Source: Lachnospiraceae bacterium (GTDB lineage Bacteria; Bacillota_A; Clostridia; Lachnospirales; Lachnospiraceae). From it: 64,000 nt of DNA. The notes beneath the pieces are model-generated. The model saw nothing but the letters and a program-made list of their open reading frames with translations, had not been told where the DNA came from and did not search any database. The stretch lies in assembly GCA_021770615.1 (NCBI GenBank), contig JAETQR010000013.1:1-64000 (forward strand). Direction: 5' to 3'. The translations under genes and the position numbers were made by a program. Every line of letters starts with the position of its first letter. Within the stretch, counting starts at the first letter, position 1. This document shows, in pieces, positions 1-9,775 of this stretch.

Positions 1-136
1 TATTCCGGAGGGAGCTCTTTTTCCGGCATGGGCGCTCCCGCTTTATAAGTACACAGCGGTATGGGTGTGGAAAACACCCACACCTCATACCGGTGCACTT
101 ATGACCCATGCTGAAAAAAGAGCTCCCTCCGGAATA
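1..136. repeat. Long imperfect inverted repeat (hairpin 1)
   Basis: The outer arms (about 1-30 and 108-136) are nearly perfect reverse complements beginning TATTCCGGAGGGAGCTC. A nested pair (about 43-70 and 75-103, around GGTATGGGTGTGG) extends the stem, leaving a four-base AAAA loop. It begins at the window edge, so more may lie to the left. The structure is far longer than an ordinary intrinsic terminator. No coding sequence was seen here. Confidence 0.8.
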
Positions 137-186
137 CTGCAATTCGATAAGCCCGGGTAGGTTTCTGGGTGCTATGGCGAGGTAAC

Positions 187-242
187 TTATAGGCTTGCCG
201 TATTTCAGGAGAAACGCTTCTCCTGAAATACGGACCCTATAA
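187..242. repeat. Inverted repeat (hairpin 2)
   Basis: A perfect 16-bp stem (198-213 with 218-233, CCGTATTTCAGGAGAA) has the loop ACGC and is flanked by a second short stem, TTATAGG/CCTATAA (187-193 with 236-242). It is the second of three hairpins in a row. There is no U-tract, so it is not a textbook terminator. Confidence 0.8.
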
Positions 243-250
243 CCCGTAAA

Positions 251-389
251 GGTGGCGAAAAAGGCCGGGGACGTTTGAGGGGTGGGAAGGATTGGTCACT
301 GCCTGGAACTTTTCGCAAGCCCGCTTGTGTTTGTTCCAGGCAGTGACCAATCCTTCCCACCCCTCAAACGTCCCCGCCTTTTTCCCACC
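251..389. repeat. Very long inverted repeat (hairpin 3)
   Basis: Positions 251-309 pair with 333-389 over about 58 bp with only one or two interruptions near the base, around a loop of about 23 bases. The core of the stem contains GACGTTTGAGGGGTGGGAAG. The right arm ends 15 bp before the -35 of the promoter of the next gene. It may be a read-through barrier, a remnant of a palindromic mobile element, or a source of double-stranded RNA. The sequence does not decide between these. Confidence 0.85.
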
Positions 390-404
390 ATTCCAAACAA
401 AAGA

Positions 405-432
405 TTGACATATTCTCTTCTTATGATATTAT
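405..432 (+). promoter_or_regulatory. Sigma-A-like promoter of the carboxyltransferase gene
   Basis: TTGACA at 405-410 and TATTAT at 427-432 are separated by 16 bp, about 110 bp before the first start codon. The -35 matches consensus exactly and lies just after hairpin 3. Confidence 0.6.
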
Positions 433-541
433 TATATTTGTGTAATTATGGCAAATTGCCTGTATTCTGGAAATCATGTCTGCGCACTGAGCCGGATCCG
501 GCGGCGTCCGCAGAACTACAAGAAAGAATGGAGAATGAGAC

Positions 542-2053
542 ATGTATAACATGGAAAAACAACACAAACTTGGTAAATTACACGCCCTGGAACGAATTTG
601 TCTTCTGCTGGATGAAGATTCTTTCCGTGAAATCGGCTCGAACATCACCAACCTGGAAGATGCGTTCAATATAAAAAAAGGGCAGTTTCCTTATGATGGA
701 GTAATCACCGGCTATGGCACGATAGGCGGGCAAAAAGTAGTCATATATTCTGAGGATTTTACTGTGATCGGCGGTACGCTTGGTAAGCAGCACGGCTATA
801 AGATCGCCAATGCGATCAAGATGGCCATCGAAAACCGCTGTCCGGTCATCGGCATCAATGATTCCGGCGGAGCAAGGATCCAGGAGGGCGTCAACGCCCT
901 TGCCGGTTATGGTGAAATCTTTTATTATAATACGATGGCATCCGGGTACATTCCCCAGATTTCTATTATTGCCGGCAACTGCGCCGGCGGAGCGGTGTAC
1001 AGCCCGGGAATTACAGATTTTATTTTCGTGATCGATGACATCAGCCAGATGTTCGTAACCGGTCCGAAGGTAATCAAAAGCGTCACAAATGAAGACATCA
1101 CAGCATCTTCCCTTGGCGGAGCCAATGTCCACGCACAGCGAAGCGGCGTTGCCCACTTCCATGCGCCTTCTGAAAAAGAATGCTTTAAAAAGGTGAAAGA
1201 TCTCATCGCTGTTATCCCGCCATGCTATAAAGAGGGATGCGTCCACGTAAAAGAAGGTACTGTCCTTCCAAAGATCAATGAAACGATGCCATTTCGTGAA
1301 GAACTTGCTAATATTATTCCGGAGAAAAGCAATCAGGCATATGACATCCACGATGTTATCAACGGCATCATCGATGAGAACTCCTTTGTGGAGGTACAAG
1401 AGGAGTTTGCCAAAAATGTAGTCGTTGGATTTGCACGGATCAAAGGAATTGCAATCGGTATCGTATCAAACCAGCCAAACTTTATGGCAGGCGTACTTGA
1501 CTGTGATGCGAGCGATAAATCGGCGCGTTTTATCCGTTACTGCGACGCCTACAACATCCCGATCATCACACTTACTGATGTTCCCGGCTTCCTGCCCGGA
1601 AAAGATCAGGAGTACAAAGGAATCATCCGGCACGGTGCCAAACTTCTCTATGCATATTCAGAGGCAACTACGATAAAAATAAATATTATATTGAGAAAAG
1701 CTTACGGCGGCGCTTATATCGCGATGAGCAGCAAACATCTCCGCTCTGACTTTGTCTATGCGTGGCCAACCGCTGAAATCGCCGTTATGGGCGCAGACGG
1801 TGCGGCTGATATTTTATATGGAAAACAGATGAAAACGATGAACCCTGCCGAAAAGGCTGCATTCCGTCAGGAAAAGATTGATGAATACAATGAAAAATTC
1901 ATGAATCCGGGGATTGCCTCTATGCATGGCTATGTGGATGAGATCATTAAACCAGAAGCCACAAGAGAACGGATCTATGGCGACATCATGATGCTTTCCG
2001 ACAAACGTTCGACTGACGGCGTTCATAAGAAACATGGGAATATCCCTTTATAA
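542..2053 (+). CDS. Acyl-CoA carboxyltransferase (MmdA/PccB-like)
   Basis: Carboxyl transferase family protein (PF01039) of 503 residues, the usual length for methylmalonyl-CoA decarboxylase alpha or propionyl-CoA carboxylase beta subunits. These enzymes move a carboxyl group between biotin and an acyl-CoA. The N-terminal half carries GGARIQEGV near residue 110 and GNCAGGAVYSPG near 145-156. The C-terminal half carries DVPGFLPGKDQE near 345 and KAYGGAYIAM near 385, together forming the two crotonase-like halves and their oxyanion loops. The ATG at 542 has GGAG 8 nt upstream. No biotin carrier, biotin carboxylase or sodium-pump subunit is in the window, so the gene is an orphan here and its acyl-CoA substrate cannot be assigned. 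The next gene follows after 59 bp and may be co-transcribed. Confidence 0.88.
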   Translation: MYNMEKQHKLGKLHALERICLLLDEDSFREIGSNITNLEDAFNIKKGQFPYDGVITGYGTIGGQKVVIYSEDFTVIGGTLGKQHGYKIANAIKMAIENRCPVIGINDSGGARIQEGVNALAGYGEIFYYNTMASGYIPQISIIAGNCAGGAVYSPGITDFIFVIDDISQMFVTGPKVIKSVTNEDITASSLGGANVHAQRSGVAHFHAPSEKECFKKVKDLIAVIPPCYKEGCVHVKEGTVLPKINETMPFREELANIIPEKSNQAYDIHDVINGIIDENSFVEVQEEFAKNVVVGFARIKGIAIGIVSNQPNFMAGVLDCDASDKSARFIRYCDAYNIPIITLTDVPGFLPGKDQEYKGIIRHGAKLLYAYSEATTIKINIILRKAYGGAYIAMSSKHLRSDFVYAWPTAEIAVMGADGAADILYGKQMKTMNPAEKAAFRQEKIDEYNEKFMNPGIASMHGYVDEIIKPEATRERIYGDIMMLSDKRSTDGVHKKHGNIPL

Positions 2054-2112
2054 AAGGTGCGCACTATTGAATCGTATTTCATAAGTAAAAACACAAATTA
2101 AGGAGTAAAATC

Positions 2113-3525
2113 ATGATTTTTTCAACATACCAGTTTATATTGATCTTTTTGCCGATCACTTTCTGTGGTTACTTTTTCCTACACCACTTTAAGTTTCACA
2201 ATCTGGCAAAAATATGGCTTGTTCTGGCTTCCTTCTATTTTTATGGGGCAGGAAGCCCGGATTTCTTTCCGTTCTTTCTCGGAAGCGTAGTCGGAAACTA
2301 CGTAGTCGGAAATACGCTCAGCAAACTTCAGGGAGACGAGCACCGGATCGAGAGGGGCCTCCTTCTGACTGCCGGTGTTCTGGCAAATGTCGGGCTTCTC
2401 GGCTACTACAAATACACGGACTTCTTTATTAAGAATGTAAATTTTATTGCGGGGACAAGCATTCCGCTCCAACACATCATCCTCCCGATCGGTATTTCTT
2501 TCTTTACGTTCCAGCTCATCGCCTTTCTCGTGGATTCCTTCCGCGGTGAGACAAAAAGCTATGACGTCCTTGACTATCTGCTGTTTATCACATTTTTCCC
2601 ACAGCTGATCGTGGGACCGATCATCCACCATGCAGAAGTCGTTCCTCAATTTGAAAACAAAAAGAACCACAAACTGATCTTTGACAATGTAGCGATCGGA
2701 CTTTTTATCTTTTCCATCGGATGCGCAAAGAAAATGCTGGTCGCTGACCCGCTTACCACGGATGCGCAGGGCTTTTTTAATAACGTGAACAATCACCTTC
2801 CGATGATACAGTCGTGGTTCCACTCGATCGAATACACGGTTTCCTATTATTTCGATCTGTCCGGTTATGCCGACATGGCGATCGGACTTGGCTGGATGTT
2901 TAATATTAAAATTCCGCAGAACTTTAATTCACCTTATAAAGCAAAGGATTTTCAGGAATACTGGCAGAGATGGCACATGACACTCTCCCGCTTCCTCGGC
3001 TCTTACGTCTTCCGTAACGTATACCGGAAGGGTGTAAAATACAGAAATTATTATGTAGCTACGATGGTTACGTTTTTTGTGTCTGGTTTCTGGCACGGTG
3101 CAGGATGGACTTTCGTCGTATGGGGACTTGTAAACGGTTTTCTTGTGTGTATTGCCTCTTACCGCAATAAACACAAGAAAAAAACTCCCCTGTGGCTTGG
3201 CATTCCACTCACATTCCTGCTCGCCGTACTGACAAGGATCCTGTTTGTATCGGATACCTTTACAAACGCAAAATATGTGCTGAAGGGGCTGATCAACTTC
3301 TCTACCCTTCACCTGTCCACCCTGAAGTCATTACTCGCTGACAACTGGGATATGTGGCTTCTCACACTGGTGGGGCTCGCCATCTGCTGGTTCTGCCCGA
3401 CGACACAAAAAATATCTGAGAAATTCAAACCAAACTGGAAATATTTATTATATGCGGCAGCATTACTGATCATCTGTATCCTGAACATGGATAAAGTGGT
3501 TCAGTTCCTGTACTTCCAGTTCTAG
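2113..3525 (+). CDS. MBOAT-family membrane O-acyltransferase (DltB/AlgI-like)
   Basis: Polytopic membrane protein of 470 residues with roughly ten hydrophobic segments. Two MBOAT hallmarks are visible: PQLIVGPI near residues 163-170, and SGFWHGAGWTF near 322-332, whose histidine (about 327) is the expected catalytic residue. Members such as DltB, AlgI and PatA pass acyl groups across the membrane onto teichoic acids or polysaccharides, working with a separate SGNH-like protein. Two such proteins follow directly (3545 and 4735), giving the classic acyltransferase-plus-partner layout, here with the partner duplicated. Start at ATG 2113 with AAGGAG upstream. No dltA or dltC is present, so D-alanylation of teichoic acid is not supported. 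O-acetylation of a surface polymer is the more likely role, by inference. Confidence 0.9.
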   Translation: MIFSTYQFILIFLPITFCGYFFLHHFKFHNLAKIWLVLASFYFYGAGSPDFFPFFLGSVVGNYVVGNTLSKLQGDEHRIERGLLLTAGVLANVGLLGYYKYTDFFIKNVNFIAGTSIPLQHIILPIGISFFTFQLIAFLVDSFRGETKSYDVLDYLLFITFFPQLIVGPIIHHAEVVPQFENKKNHKLIFDNVAIGLFIFSIGCAKKMLVADPLTTDAQGFFNNVNNHLPMIQSWFHSIEYTVSYYFDLSGYADMAIGLGWMFNIKIPQNFNSPYKAKDFQEYWQRWHMTLSRFLGSYVFRNVYRKGVKYRNYYVATMVTFFVSGFWHGAGWTFVVWGLVNGFLVCIASYRNKHKKKTPLWLGIPLTFLLAVLTRILFVSDTFTNAKYVLKGLINFSTLHLSTLKSLLADNWDMWLLTLVGLAICWFCPTTQKISEKFKPNWKYLLYAAALLIICILNMDKVVQFLYFQF

Positions 3526-3544
3526 TAAGATAACATGGAAAGGT

Positions 3545-4711
3545 ATGACGACAATGAATGCAAAAAAATGGACACTCGGCTTTGTATTTCTTATAATACT
3601 CTGTCTGTTATTTATCGCCGGTGCAAATTTTTTCATCGATCCATATGGATATTTCTCAGCAAGGAAGGGTGAAAATTACACCATGGACGAGGAGGATTAT
3701 CTGAGAGAGCAAAAGGCAGAACACATCAAATATCACTCGGATGATTATGATGCCTATCTTGTCGGCGGTTCCAAAGCCGGGGCGCTGCACAGTGACAAAC
3801 TCTCCGAGATCGACGGATACCGGTACTACAACTGCTGGCTCCTCTCCGGAAACTTTGAAGATTATTATAATTATTCAAAATATATCATTGAGACCGCTCA
3901 TCCCAAAAAAATCCTTCTTCATATCTCCACTTCTGAGATCGCACAGTTTGACCGTGAAGCAAAGGGAGATATTTACGAAGTGCCTGCTGTCATGAGCGGC
4001 GAATCAAAGATTGCAGAAGTAGTAAAATTTTTATTCAAAAATCTGTCTGTAAGTTTTGATACGATCACAAATACAGAGACGACTTATCCGGTTCTTCCGA
4101 CCGGGGAACGCAATCTCACAAAATATTATGAGTACTATGATGCCCATCACGATACGACTGAGTATTATGACTATCTGATGAAGGCTCAGGTGGATCCTTA
4201 TCTCCCCCGCCTCATCAATGGCACGAAAGATAAAGCAGATCTTGTAAACAGCAATCTCGAATATTTAAAGAAGATCAAACGCCTTTGTGATAAAAACGGC
4301 GTGGAACTCCAGGTATTCCTCAGCACACTTTTTATCGGGGAAATGGTGGGCTACGAGGGGAACAGTTTTTACAACTGGCTCTCTCAAATGGTGGAGATCA
4401 CCGGCGGTCTGTGGTGCTTTAACAACTACAATGATCTCGTATTTAACCCATTTAACTATTACAATGCCCGCCACTATTACTTCGAGATGGGCGACCTGAT
4501 GATCGACCGGATGAGTGGTAAGGCTGATGAAAAATATAATGATTTCGGTGTCTACCTCACAAGGGATAACATCGCAGATGAAATCGCACTCAGGAAAAAG
4601 AAGACCGATGAGATCCGGAAGTATTATAAAGAAACCGGTACAATCCCGCTTTCTGATTTTGACGACCCGAATAACATCGCCAAAGATCCAGAAAACCTGA
4701 CGGGCAACTAA
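3545..4711 (+). CDS. SGNH-like membrane-anchored acylation partner, copy 1
   Basis: A 388-residue protein with one N-terminal membrane segment (about 9-28), so the rest is probably extracytoplasmic. It has a DltD/AlgJ-like layout: GGSKAGA near residue 74 resembles the nucleophile-serine box of SGNH hydrolases, and HYYFEMGDLMID near 309 resembles the distal Asp/His block. It lies 19 bp after the MBOAT gene and is closely related along its whole length to the next gene, so a tandem duplication is likely. The start could be ATG 3545 or ATG 3554; the latter is better spaced from the GGAAAGG ribosome site. Role by inference: transferring or receiving acyl groups delivered by the MBOAT protein. Confidence 0.72.
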   Translation: MTTMNAKKWTLGFVFLIILCLLFIAGANFFIDPYGYFSARKGENYTMDEEDYLREQKAEHIKYHSDDYDAYLVGGSKAGALHSDKLSEIDGYRYYNCWLLSGNFEDYYNYSKYIIETAHPKKILLHISTSEIAQFDREAKGDIYEVPAVMSGESKIAEVVKFLFKNLSVSFDTITNTETTYPVLPTGERNLTKYYEYYDAHHDTTEYYDYLMKAQVDPYLPRLINGTKDKADLVNSNLEYLKKIKRLCDKNGVELQVFLSTLFIGEMVGYEGNSFYNWLSQMVEITGGLWCFNNYNDLVFNPFNYYNARHYYFEMGDLMIDRMSGKADEKYNDFGVYLTRDNIADEIALRKKKTDEIRKYYKETGTIPLSDFDDPNNIAKDPENLTGN

Positions 4712-4734
4712 AATGTGCACAAATGGAGGTAACT

Positions 4735-5874
4735 ATGACGACAAAAAAATGGTGTGTCAGTTTTCTTTGCATCATTCTGGCCGCTCTTTTCGCTATCATG
4801 GGAATCAATTATTTTGTTGATCCCTATGGGTATTTCCGAAGCCAGAGCGGCGACTGTTATGATCTGGACGAAAATGACTATCTCAGAGAATTGAAAGCAG
4901 AACACATTAAACATTTTTCAGATAAATATGACGCTTATCTGATCGGTGGTTCCAAAGCCGGAGCACTCCGCACGGATAAGCTCAAAGAACTGGATGGCTA
5001 TGATTATTATAACTGCTGGGTGATGTCCGGAAACTTTCAAGATTATGAAGCATATACAAAATACATCGTAGAAAACACAAAAGCAAAGAAAATCCTGCTC
5101 CAGATATCAACTTCCGAGATCAAACAATTTGACCGCGAATCCCGGGGAGCCATTTACGAAACACCTGCTATGCTCAGTGGTGAGTCAAAAGTGGCCGAAT
5201 ACGTCACCTTCCTCTTTAAAAATCTGAAACTGTCTTTTGAGGAACTGACTGATGATTCCGTCCGCTATCCCTGTCTGGAAACCGGGGAACGTAATCTGAC
5301 AAAATACTACGATTATTTCAACGAGAAGAAAGGAACCGAAGAATATTACAATTTCCTGATGAAGAAAAAGGTGGATGCCTTTTACAAAAATCTGACCGAT
5401 GGGACAAAAGACAAATCGGCTGTCACGAGCCAGTGCATCGCCTCCCTGAAACGTATGAAGAAGATGTGCGAAAAGCATGGTGTTGAATTTCAGGTGTTTT
5501 TCGGATCTGTATTTGCCGGTCAGATGATCGGCTACGAAGGCGACAGCTTCTACAATTTCTTAAAACAGGTCGTACAGGTCGCCGGGGATGTATGGTGCTT
5601 TAACACATATAATGATGTGGCAATGAATATTTATAATTATTATGACATCGCCCATTATTACTATGAAATCGGGGATCTCATGATCGACACGATGGCCGGA
5701 AAGCCTTCCAAATATTATAATTTCGGCGTACTGCTCAATGAGGATAATGTGGATGCTGAAATCGCCAGCCGCCGCCAGAAACTGGAGGAATGGAAAACAT
5801 ACTACGGATCACATGGCAGCCTTCCATTCCAGGGCGTGGAGGATGCAAGTCTGGTAGCGAAAGTATACGGATAA
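4735..5874 (+). CDS. SGNH-like membrane-anchored acylation partner, copy 2
   Basis: Paralog of the preceding protein, 379 residues from ATG 4735. The start is fixed by GGAGG at 4725-4729; an in-frame ATG at 4723 would place the ribosome site inside the gene. It has one N-terminal membrane helix, the box GGSKAGA near residue 71 and HYYYEIGDLMID near 306. Almost every conserved block of copy 1 recurs (FFDPYGYF-like region, YYNCW, ISTSEI, FDRE, TGERNLTKYY). It is the last gene of the operon; a terminator follows at 5902. Two divergent partners for one MBOAT enzyme could serve different acceptors or act as a heterodimer; the sequence does not say which. Confidence 0.72.
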   Translation: MTTKKWCVSFLCIILAALFAIMGINYFVDPYGYFRSQSGDCYDLDENDYLRELKAEHIKHFSDKYDAYLIGGSKAGALRTDKLKELDGYDYYNCWVMSGNFQDYEAYTKYIVENTKAKKILLQISTSEIKQFDRESRGAIYETPAMLSGESKVAEYVTFLFKNLKLSFEELTDDSVRYPCLETGERNLTKYYDYFNEKKGTEEYYNFLMKKKVDAFYKNLTDGTKDKSAVTSQCIASLKRMKKMCEKHGVEFQVFFGSVFAGQMIGYEGDSFYNFLKQVVQVAGDVWCFNTYNDVAMNIYNYYDIAHYYYEIGDLMIDTMAGKPSKYYNFGVLLNEDNVDAEIASRRQKLEEWKTYYGSHGSLPFQGVEDASLVAKVYG

Positions 5875-5901
5875 AAAATATTGTAAAAGAACCAAAAAAG
5901 C

Positions 5902-5935
5902 AAAAAAGTGTGCGCTTTCAGCCACACTTTTTTAT
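5902..5935 (+). terminator. Intrinsic terminator after the acylation operon
   Basis: Stem AAAAAAGTGTG/CACACTTTTTT (5902-5912 with 5923-5933) with a 10-base loop and a T-rich tail, 27 bp after the stop codon. Confidence 0.8.
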
Positions 5936-6095
5936 TTTAATGCGTAATAGTTCAAAAACAAATCATTATATATCATTGTATCATAAGCATAAAAAATAGT
6001 AAAATATGGGGTGATTTATTATTAGGTGTCATGATCCAACAAATACATAAGATATAAAATATAACCCACAAATACGCACAGAAAGGCGGATCCAA

Positions 6096-8144
6096 ATGAA
6101 AAACCGAAAATTAAGTACAATAATCACTATGACCATTTCTCTTGTTGTTGCCATTTGTATCACCTGTTTATTTTTGGTTGCCAGCAACAACATGACCAAG
6201 GCAATGAAGGAAACAAGCATCGACAATATGAAAACATCGCTGGAAGCCAAACAAAAAGTCATAGAAGAATATGTAAGTAATGCGGAAGCACAACTTGTTT
6301 CTTATAGTAAAGGGATTGAAATCATTAATCTGCTAAAAGATCCCCAGAATGATTTATTAAAAGAAAAGGCACAGCAGTATACTGAAAATTATTTTAAAGA
6401 ATTAGAGAACTGGGAAGGCATATACACCGCTGAATGGAATACACACGTGATCGCCCATTCCAACCCGGAAGTCGTCGGTATTACAACCCGTGAGGGTGAT
6501 GCACTCAAACAATTACAGGACGCTATGACAGAAGCAAATGGCTTGTACAACACCGGTATCATTATTTCTCCTGCCTCTGAGAAGCTGACCCTTTCCATGT
6601 ATTATCCGGTTTATTCAGAGGACGGGAAAAAAATCCTCGGATATGTAGGCGGTGGTCCGTTTGGAGAGGAACTTCAGAAGCTGTTGGATACGATGACGGT
6701 AGAGGGATTGGAAAATGCCCGTTTTACGATGGTAAACACGAACACGAAAACCTACATATTTGATCAGGATGAAAAACGCATTGCCCAAAAGATCGAAGAT
6801 AAGGCAATGCTCTCGATCTTACAGGCCGCAAAAGGACAAAACGAGAAAAAATGTCAGGAAATGGAATTTACGGATGAAAACGGCATTGATTCACTCGCTG
6901 CCTATTGCTATGTACCAGAACGGGGCTGGGCTGTTATCCTGACAGATACCGAAGATGAGATTTACATGATTGCAAATTCTAACAGGAAAACCCTGGCAAT
7001 CTTCTGTATCGTCTTCTTTTTACTGATCACTCTGCTATCATGGTTTGTGATCCATCTTTGTATCCATCCGTTGACTGTAGCAGAGTCAGCTATTCTTGAA
7101 TTAAAAAATCTAAATCTGAAAAAAAATAAGAAATTAGGAAAATACGTAAACCGGAAAAGTGAGATCGGGCATATCGCAACGGCGATCGACTCCTTATATG
7201 AAACTTTTGACGATATTATTTCTACTCTAAATCAGTGTTCTGATTCACTGATAGATTCGGCAACAAAAATAACCGATTCTTCCCACGTATTATTCGAGTG
7301 CGTGGATGATAGCGCCACTACGGCAGAACAAGTTGTCACAGGGGCTGAAACCACCAAACAGGCAGTAACCTCCGTGGGAAATGAGATTGCCAGAATATCA
7401 GACCTGGTCTTACGGGTGGATGAACAGGTTCAGGCCGGAAGTGATAAAAGCGATGTACTGATCCAGTCCGTCCAGGAGATGAAAACCGTGGCAAATCAAT
7501 CACTGGAAACAAACGAAGATAAGATGAAAACGACTGAAAAAAACATAGAAGAGGCTATGCAAAATCTACAGTCTCTGACACGGATCAATGAAATGGTAGA
7601 CCAAATCCTCGACATTACGAATCAGACAAATCTGTTGTCTCTAAATGCATCGATTGAGGCAGCACGTGCCGGCGAAGCCGGAAAAGGATTTGCTGTTGTC
7701 GCCAGCGAGATCGGAAACCTGGCGTTGAACTCCTCACAGACAGCGACACAGATCCAAAATATCTGCAATGAAACGAATCAAAATATTGCTTATGTAAGAA
7801 ATTGCTTTGAATCCATTCTTACTTTCTGGAAAACAGGCGTTTCCAAACAGTTCGGGGACTTTATCGAAATGGCGAACGAATACAGTGTCTCGATCGCATC
7901 GATCCAAAGTGTTATTCAGGATATCAAAAACGTTTCTGATTCCTTTGGAGAAGTCGTAACGATAATCCGCAAACAAGTCGATATGGTGCAGAATGCCTCC
8001 GACGAAAATACAAAAGGCATGGAACAAATCATCGAAAAGCTGGAGCGTACAACTTCTACTACGGAGATGTTAGGTAATATCACAAAAACAAATAAAGGAA
8101 ATGCAGAATCGCTCCATGATATCGTACGCAAATTTACAAAATAA
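6096..8144 (+). CDS. Methyl-accepting chemotaxis protein with dCache-type sensor
   Basis: Transmembrane chemoreceptor of 682 residues. Membrane helices lie at about 9-31 and 299-325 and bracket a roughly 265-residue extracellular region, the size and layout of a double-Cache ligand-binding domain. A HAMP-like linker follows, then a coiled-coil signalling domain with the CheA/CheW hairpin tip [20 protein letters not shown] near residues 515-535. Ligand binding would tune CheA kinase activity. No other chemotaxis genes are in the window, so it is an orphan receptor. ATG 6096 follows AAGGCGG. The gene converges on another receptor gene across a shared terminator. Confidence 0.93.
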   Translation: MKNRKLSTIITMTISLVVAICITCLFLVASNNMTKAMKETSIDNMKTSLEAKQKVIEEYVSNAEAQLVSYSKGIEIINLLKDPQNDLLKEKAQQYTENYFKELENWEGIYTAEWNTHVIAHSNPEVVGITTREGDALKQLQDAMTEANGLYNTGIIISPASEKLTLSMYYPVYSEDGKKILGYVGGGPFGEELQKLLDTMTVEGLENARFTMVNTNTKTYIFDQDEKRIAQKIEDKAMLSILQAAKGQNEKKCQEMEFTDENGIDSLAAYCYVPERGWAVILTDTEDEIYMIANSNRKTLAIFCIVFFLLITLLSWFVIHLCIHPLTVAESAILELKNLNLKKNKKLGKYVNRKSEIGHIATAIDSLYETFDDIISTLNQCSDSLIDSATKITDSSHVLFECVDDSATTAEQVVTGAETTKQAVTSVGNEIARISDLVLRVDEQVQAGSDKSDVLIQSVQEMKTVANQSLETNEDKMKTTEKNIEEAMQNLQSLTRINEMVDQILDITNQTNLLSLNASIEAARAGEAGKGFAVVASEIGNLALNSSQTATQIQNICNETNQNIAYVRNCFESILTFWKTGVSKQFGDFIEMANEYSVSIASIQSVIQDIKNVSDSFGEVVTIIRKQVDMVQNASDENTKGMEQIIEKLERTTSTTEMLGNITKTNKGNAESLHDIVRKFTK

Positions 8145-8154
8145 ACAAAATCAA

Positions 8155-8196
8155 AAAAACGGGGAGGCTGAACCGCTCGTTCGGCCTCCTCATTTT
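8155..8196. terminator. Bidirectional terminator between two convergent receptor genes
   Basis: Stem GAGGCTGAAC/GTTCGGCCTC (8164-8173 with 8179-8188) with loop CGCTC. A-rich DNA lies on the left and a T-rich run on the right, so it can act for both the + gene ending at 8144 and the - gene ending at 8224. Confidence 0.75.
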
Positions 8197-8223
8197 CTTA
8201 CACTTCCATTGATACCGGAACCA

Positions 8224-9762
8224 TTACTGCGCCAGCAGACGATTGATCTGCTCCACCATCTGGTTCAGGACAGCGACCTGTTCAATCATTTGTGCGATAT
8301 CTCTTGTATTTGACTCGACCATACCATTGATGTTGGAAAACTCCAAATTCTCCTGCTTGATATGCTCTGCAATATTCTCATTGATCTCAACTGTATCCTT
8401 GATCACTCTGGACTGATTGTTGTGGGCATCCCCCATCGCATTGATATTTTCAATCGAAGTGTATAAAATATGGATCATATCCTGTAACCCGGAAAATACA
8501 ACATTGAAATACTCGTTCTGCTGTTCCAGTTTTTCAGTATTTTCCCCGACATATCCCATCATGTCATTCACATTTTCCTGTACTCTTGCGATGACTAACG
8601 TCACTTCCTCCAATGATCTTCTGGTATCATTTGCCAGGTTTCCCACCTCTGTCGCCACGACAGCAAACCCCTTTCCTGCCTCACCGGCCCTCGCCGCCTC
8701 GATGGAAGCATTTAGTGCAAGAAGATTTGTAGAAGAAGATATATCACTGATTATGTTGAGCGTCACACCGATCTCATCGACTGCCTTTGACAACTTTGCA
8801 GCAACCTCAGTTGTACTTTGCATGGAGAGGGCCACCTCGGAATTGATTTCCTTTAATGCATTCAAACGCTCTTCATTATCTCTGGAACGCTCCAAAAGAT
8901 CCTTTGAACTGCCCTCCACTTTATCCACATATTCACTTACGACTGCTTCCCATTTCTGTAATTCATTCAGATTTTCAATACTATCATCACTTTTTCTGCT
9001 CAGATCCGTATTATTTGACAACAGGGTTTCACTTGTAGCAGCAAGTTCTTCCGCAGAAGAACTCTCCGTTTCGGAAATCTCAGATAATACAACGCCTGCA
9101 CTCCCCAGTTTCTCCGATAATTCAGAAACAGAAATAAGCATATTCTGAACCCGTTCGTTATTCTTTTCCATCTCATCTTTTTTTGCATTTACAAGAAAAC
9201 GCTCTACAAGCCATGTAAGAAGCCAGATAAAAAGCAGGGATAATACCACACACACGCATCGGTTTATGATATTCAGGACAAAGAATTCATCTTTCGCCGG
9301 CAATAGTATATTACTCCGCACGATCCACGACACGATGAGCGACAATGTGATCTCTGCACCTGTGGCAAGTACCATTTTCCCATCCAAAAAGAGCGCCGTC
9401 GCCACTGTAAACAAGAATGCAAACGCCCAGAAATCTGTCGACGGAATCATATATAAAATAAAATTAAACTGCGTAAACATGATGATGATAAGAAATATCT
9501 TCCCCTGTTTTAATTTACTCTGCCGTACGATCTCCCCATCAAAACCGGTTTTTATAAAAAATACGCCGGCCGCAAGATACAACAGGCAGGTGATATCAAA
9601 CACGATCAGCATCGGCCATGCCACTCCGGGCAATACGCCGATTATTTTTTCAAAGGTATACAATACTCCCGCTGCCTGACACGCTCCGGGTACTGCCAGT
9701 AAAACGATCTTATATACTTTATTGATATACTCCTCTAATGCCGTTAAACTTCTGCTTTCCAT
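8224..9762 (-). CDS. Methyl-accepting chemotaxis protein with polytopic membrane sensor
   Basis: Chemoreceptor of 512 residues from ATG 9762, whose AAGGAGG (9771-9777) settles the start. In place of an extracellular sensor, the first 200 residues contain about six hydrophobic segments with very short loops, so signals are probably sensed within or near the membrane. The cytoplasmic part carries the receptor tip [20 protein letters not shown] near residues 345-365 and long coiled coils. The ribosome site overlaps the stop codon of the upstream ketosynthase-like gene (9776), so the two are probably co-translated. That pairing is unusual and suggests, without proof, that the receptor monitors a lipid or a product of that enzyme. 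Confidence 0.88.
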   Translation of the reverse strand: MESRSLTALEEYINKVYKIVLLAVPGACQAAGVLYTFEKIIGVLPGVAWPMLIVFDITCLLYLAAGVFFIKTGFDGEIVRQSKLKQGKIFLIIIMFTQFNFILYMIPSTDFWAFAFLFTVATALFLDGKMVLATGAEITLSLIVSWIVRSNILLPAKDEFFVLNIINRCVCVVLSLLFIWLLTWLVERFLVNAKKDEMEKNNERVQNMLISVSELSEKLGSAGVVLSEISETESSSAEELAATSETLLSNNTDLSRKSDDSIENLNELQKWEAVVSEYVDKVEGSSKDLLERSRDNEERLNALKEINSEVALSMQSTTEVAAKLSKAVDEIGVTLNIISDISSSTNLLALNASIEAARAGEAGKGFAVVATEVGNLANDTRRSLEEVTLVIARVQENVNDMMGYVGENTEKLEQQNEYFNVVFSGLQDMIHILYTSIENINAMGDAHNNQSRVIKDTVEINENIAEHIKQENLEFSNINGMVESNTRDIAQMIEQVAVLNQMVEQINRLLAQ

Positions 9763-9775
9763 ACTCGAAACCTCC

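Noticed and set aside
282..674. A 130-codon plus-strand open frame across hairpin 3 into the carboxyltransferase gene
   Set aside because: It starts inside the palindrome, crosses the promoter, and overlaps the true gene in another frame; no ribosome site.
578..1399. A 273-codon minus-strand open frame opposite the carboxyltransferase
   Set aside because: Shadow of a strongly supported gene on the other strand.
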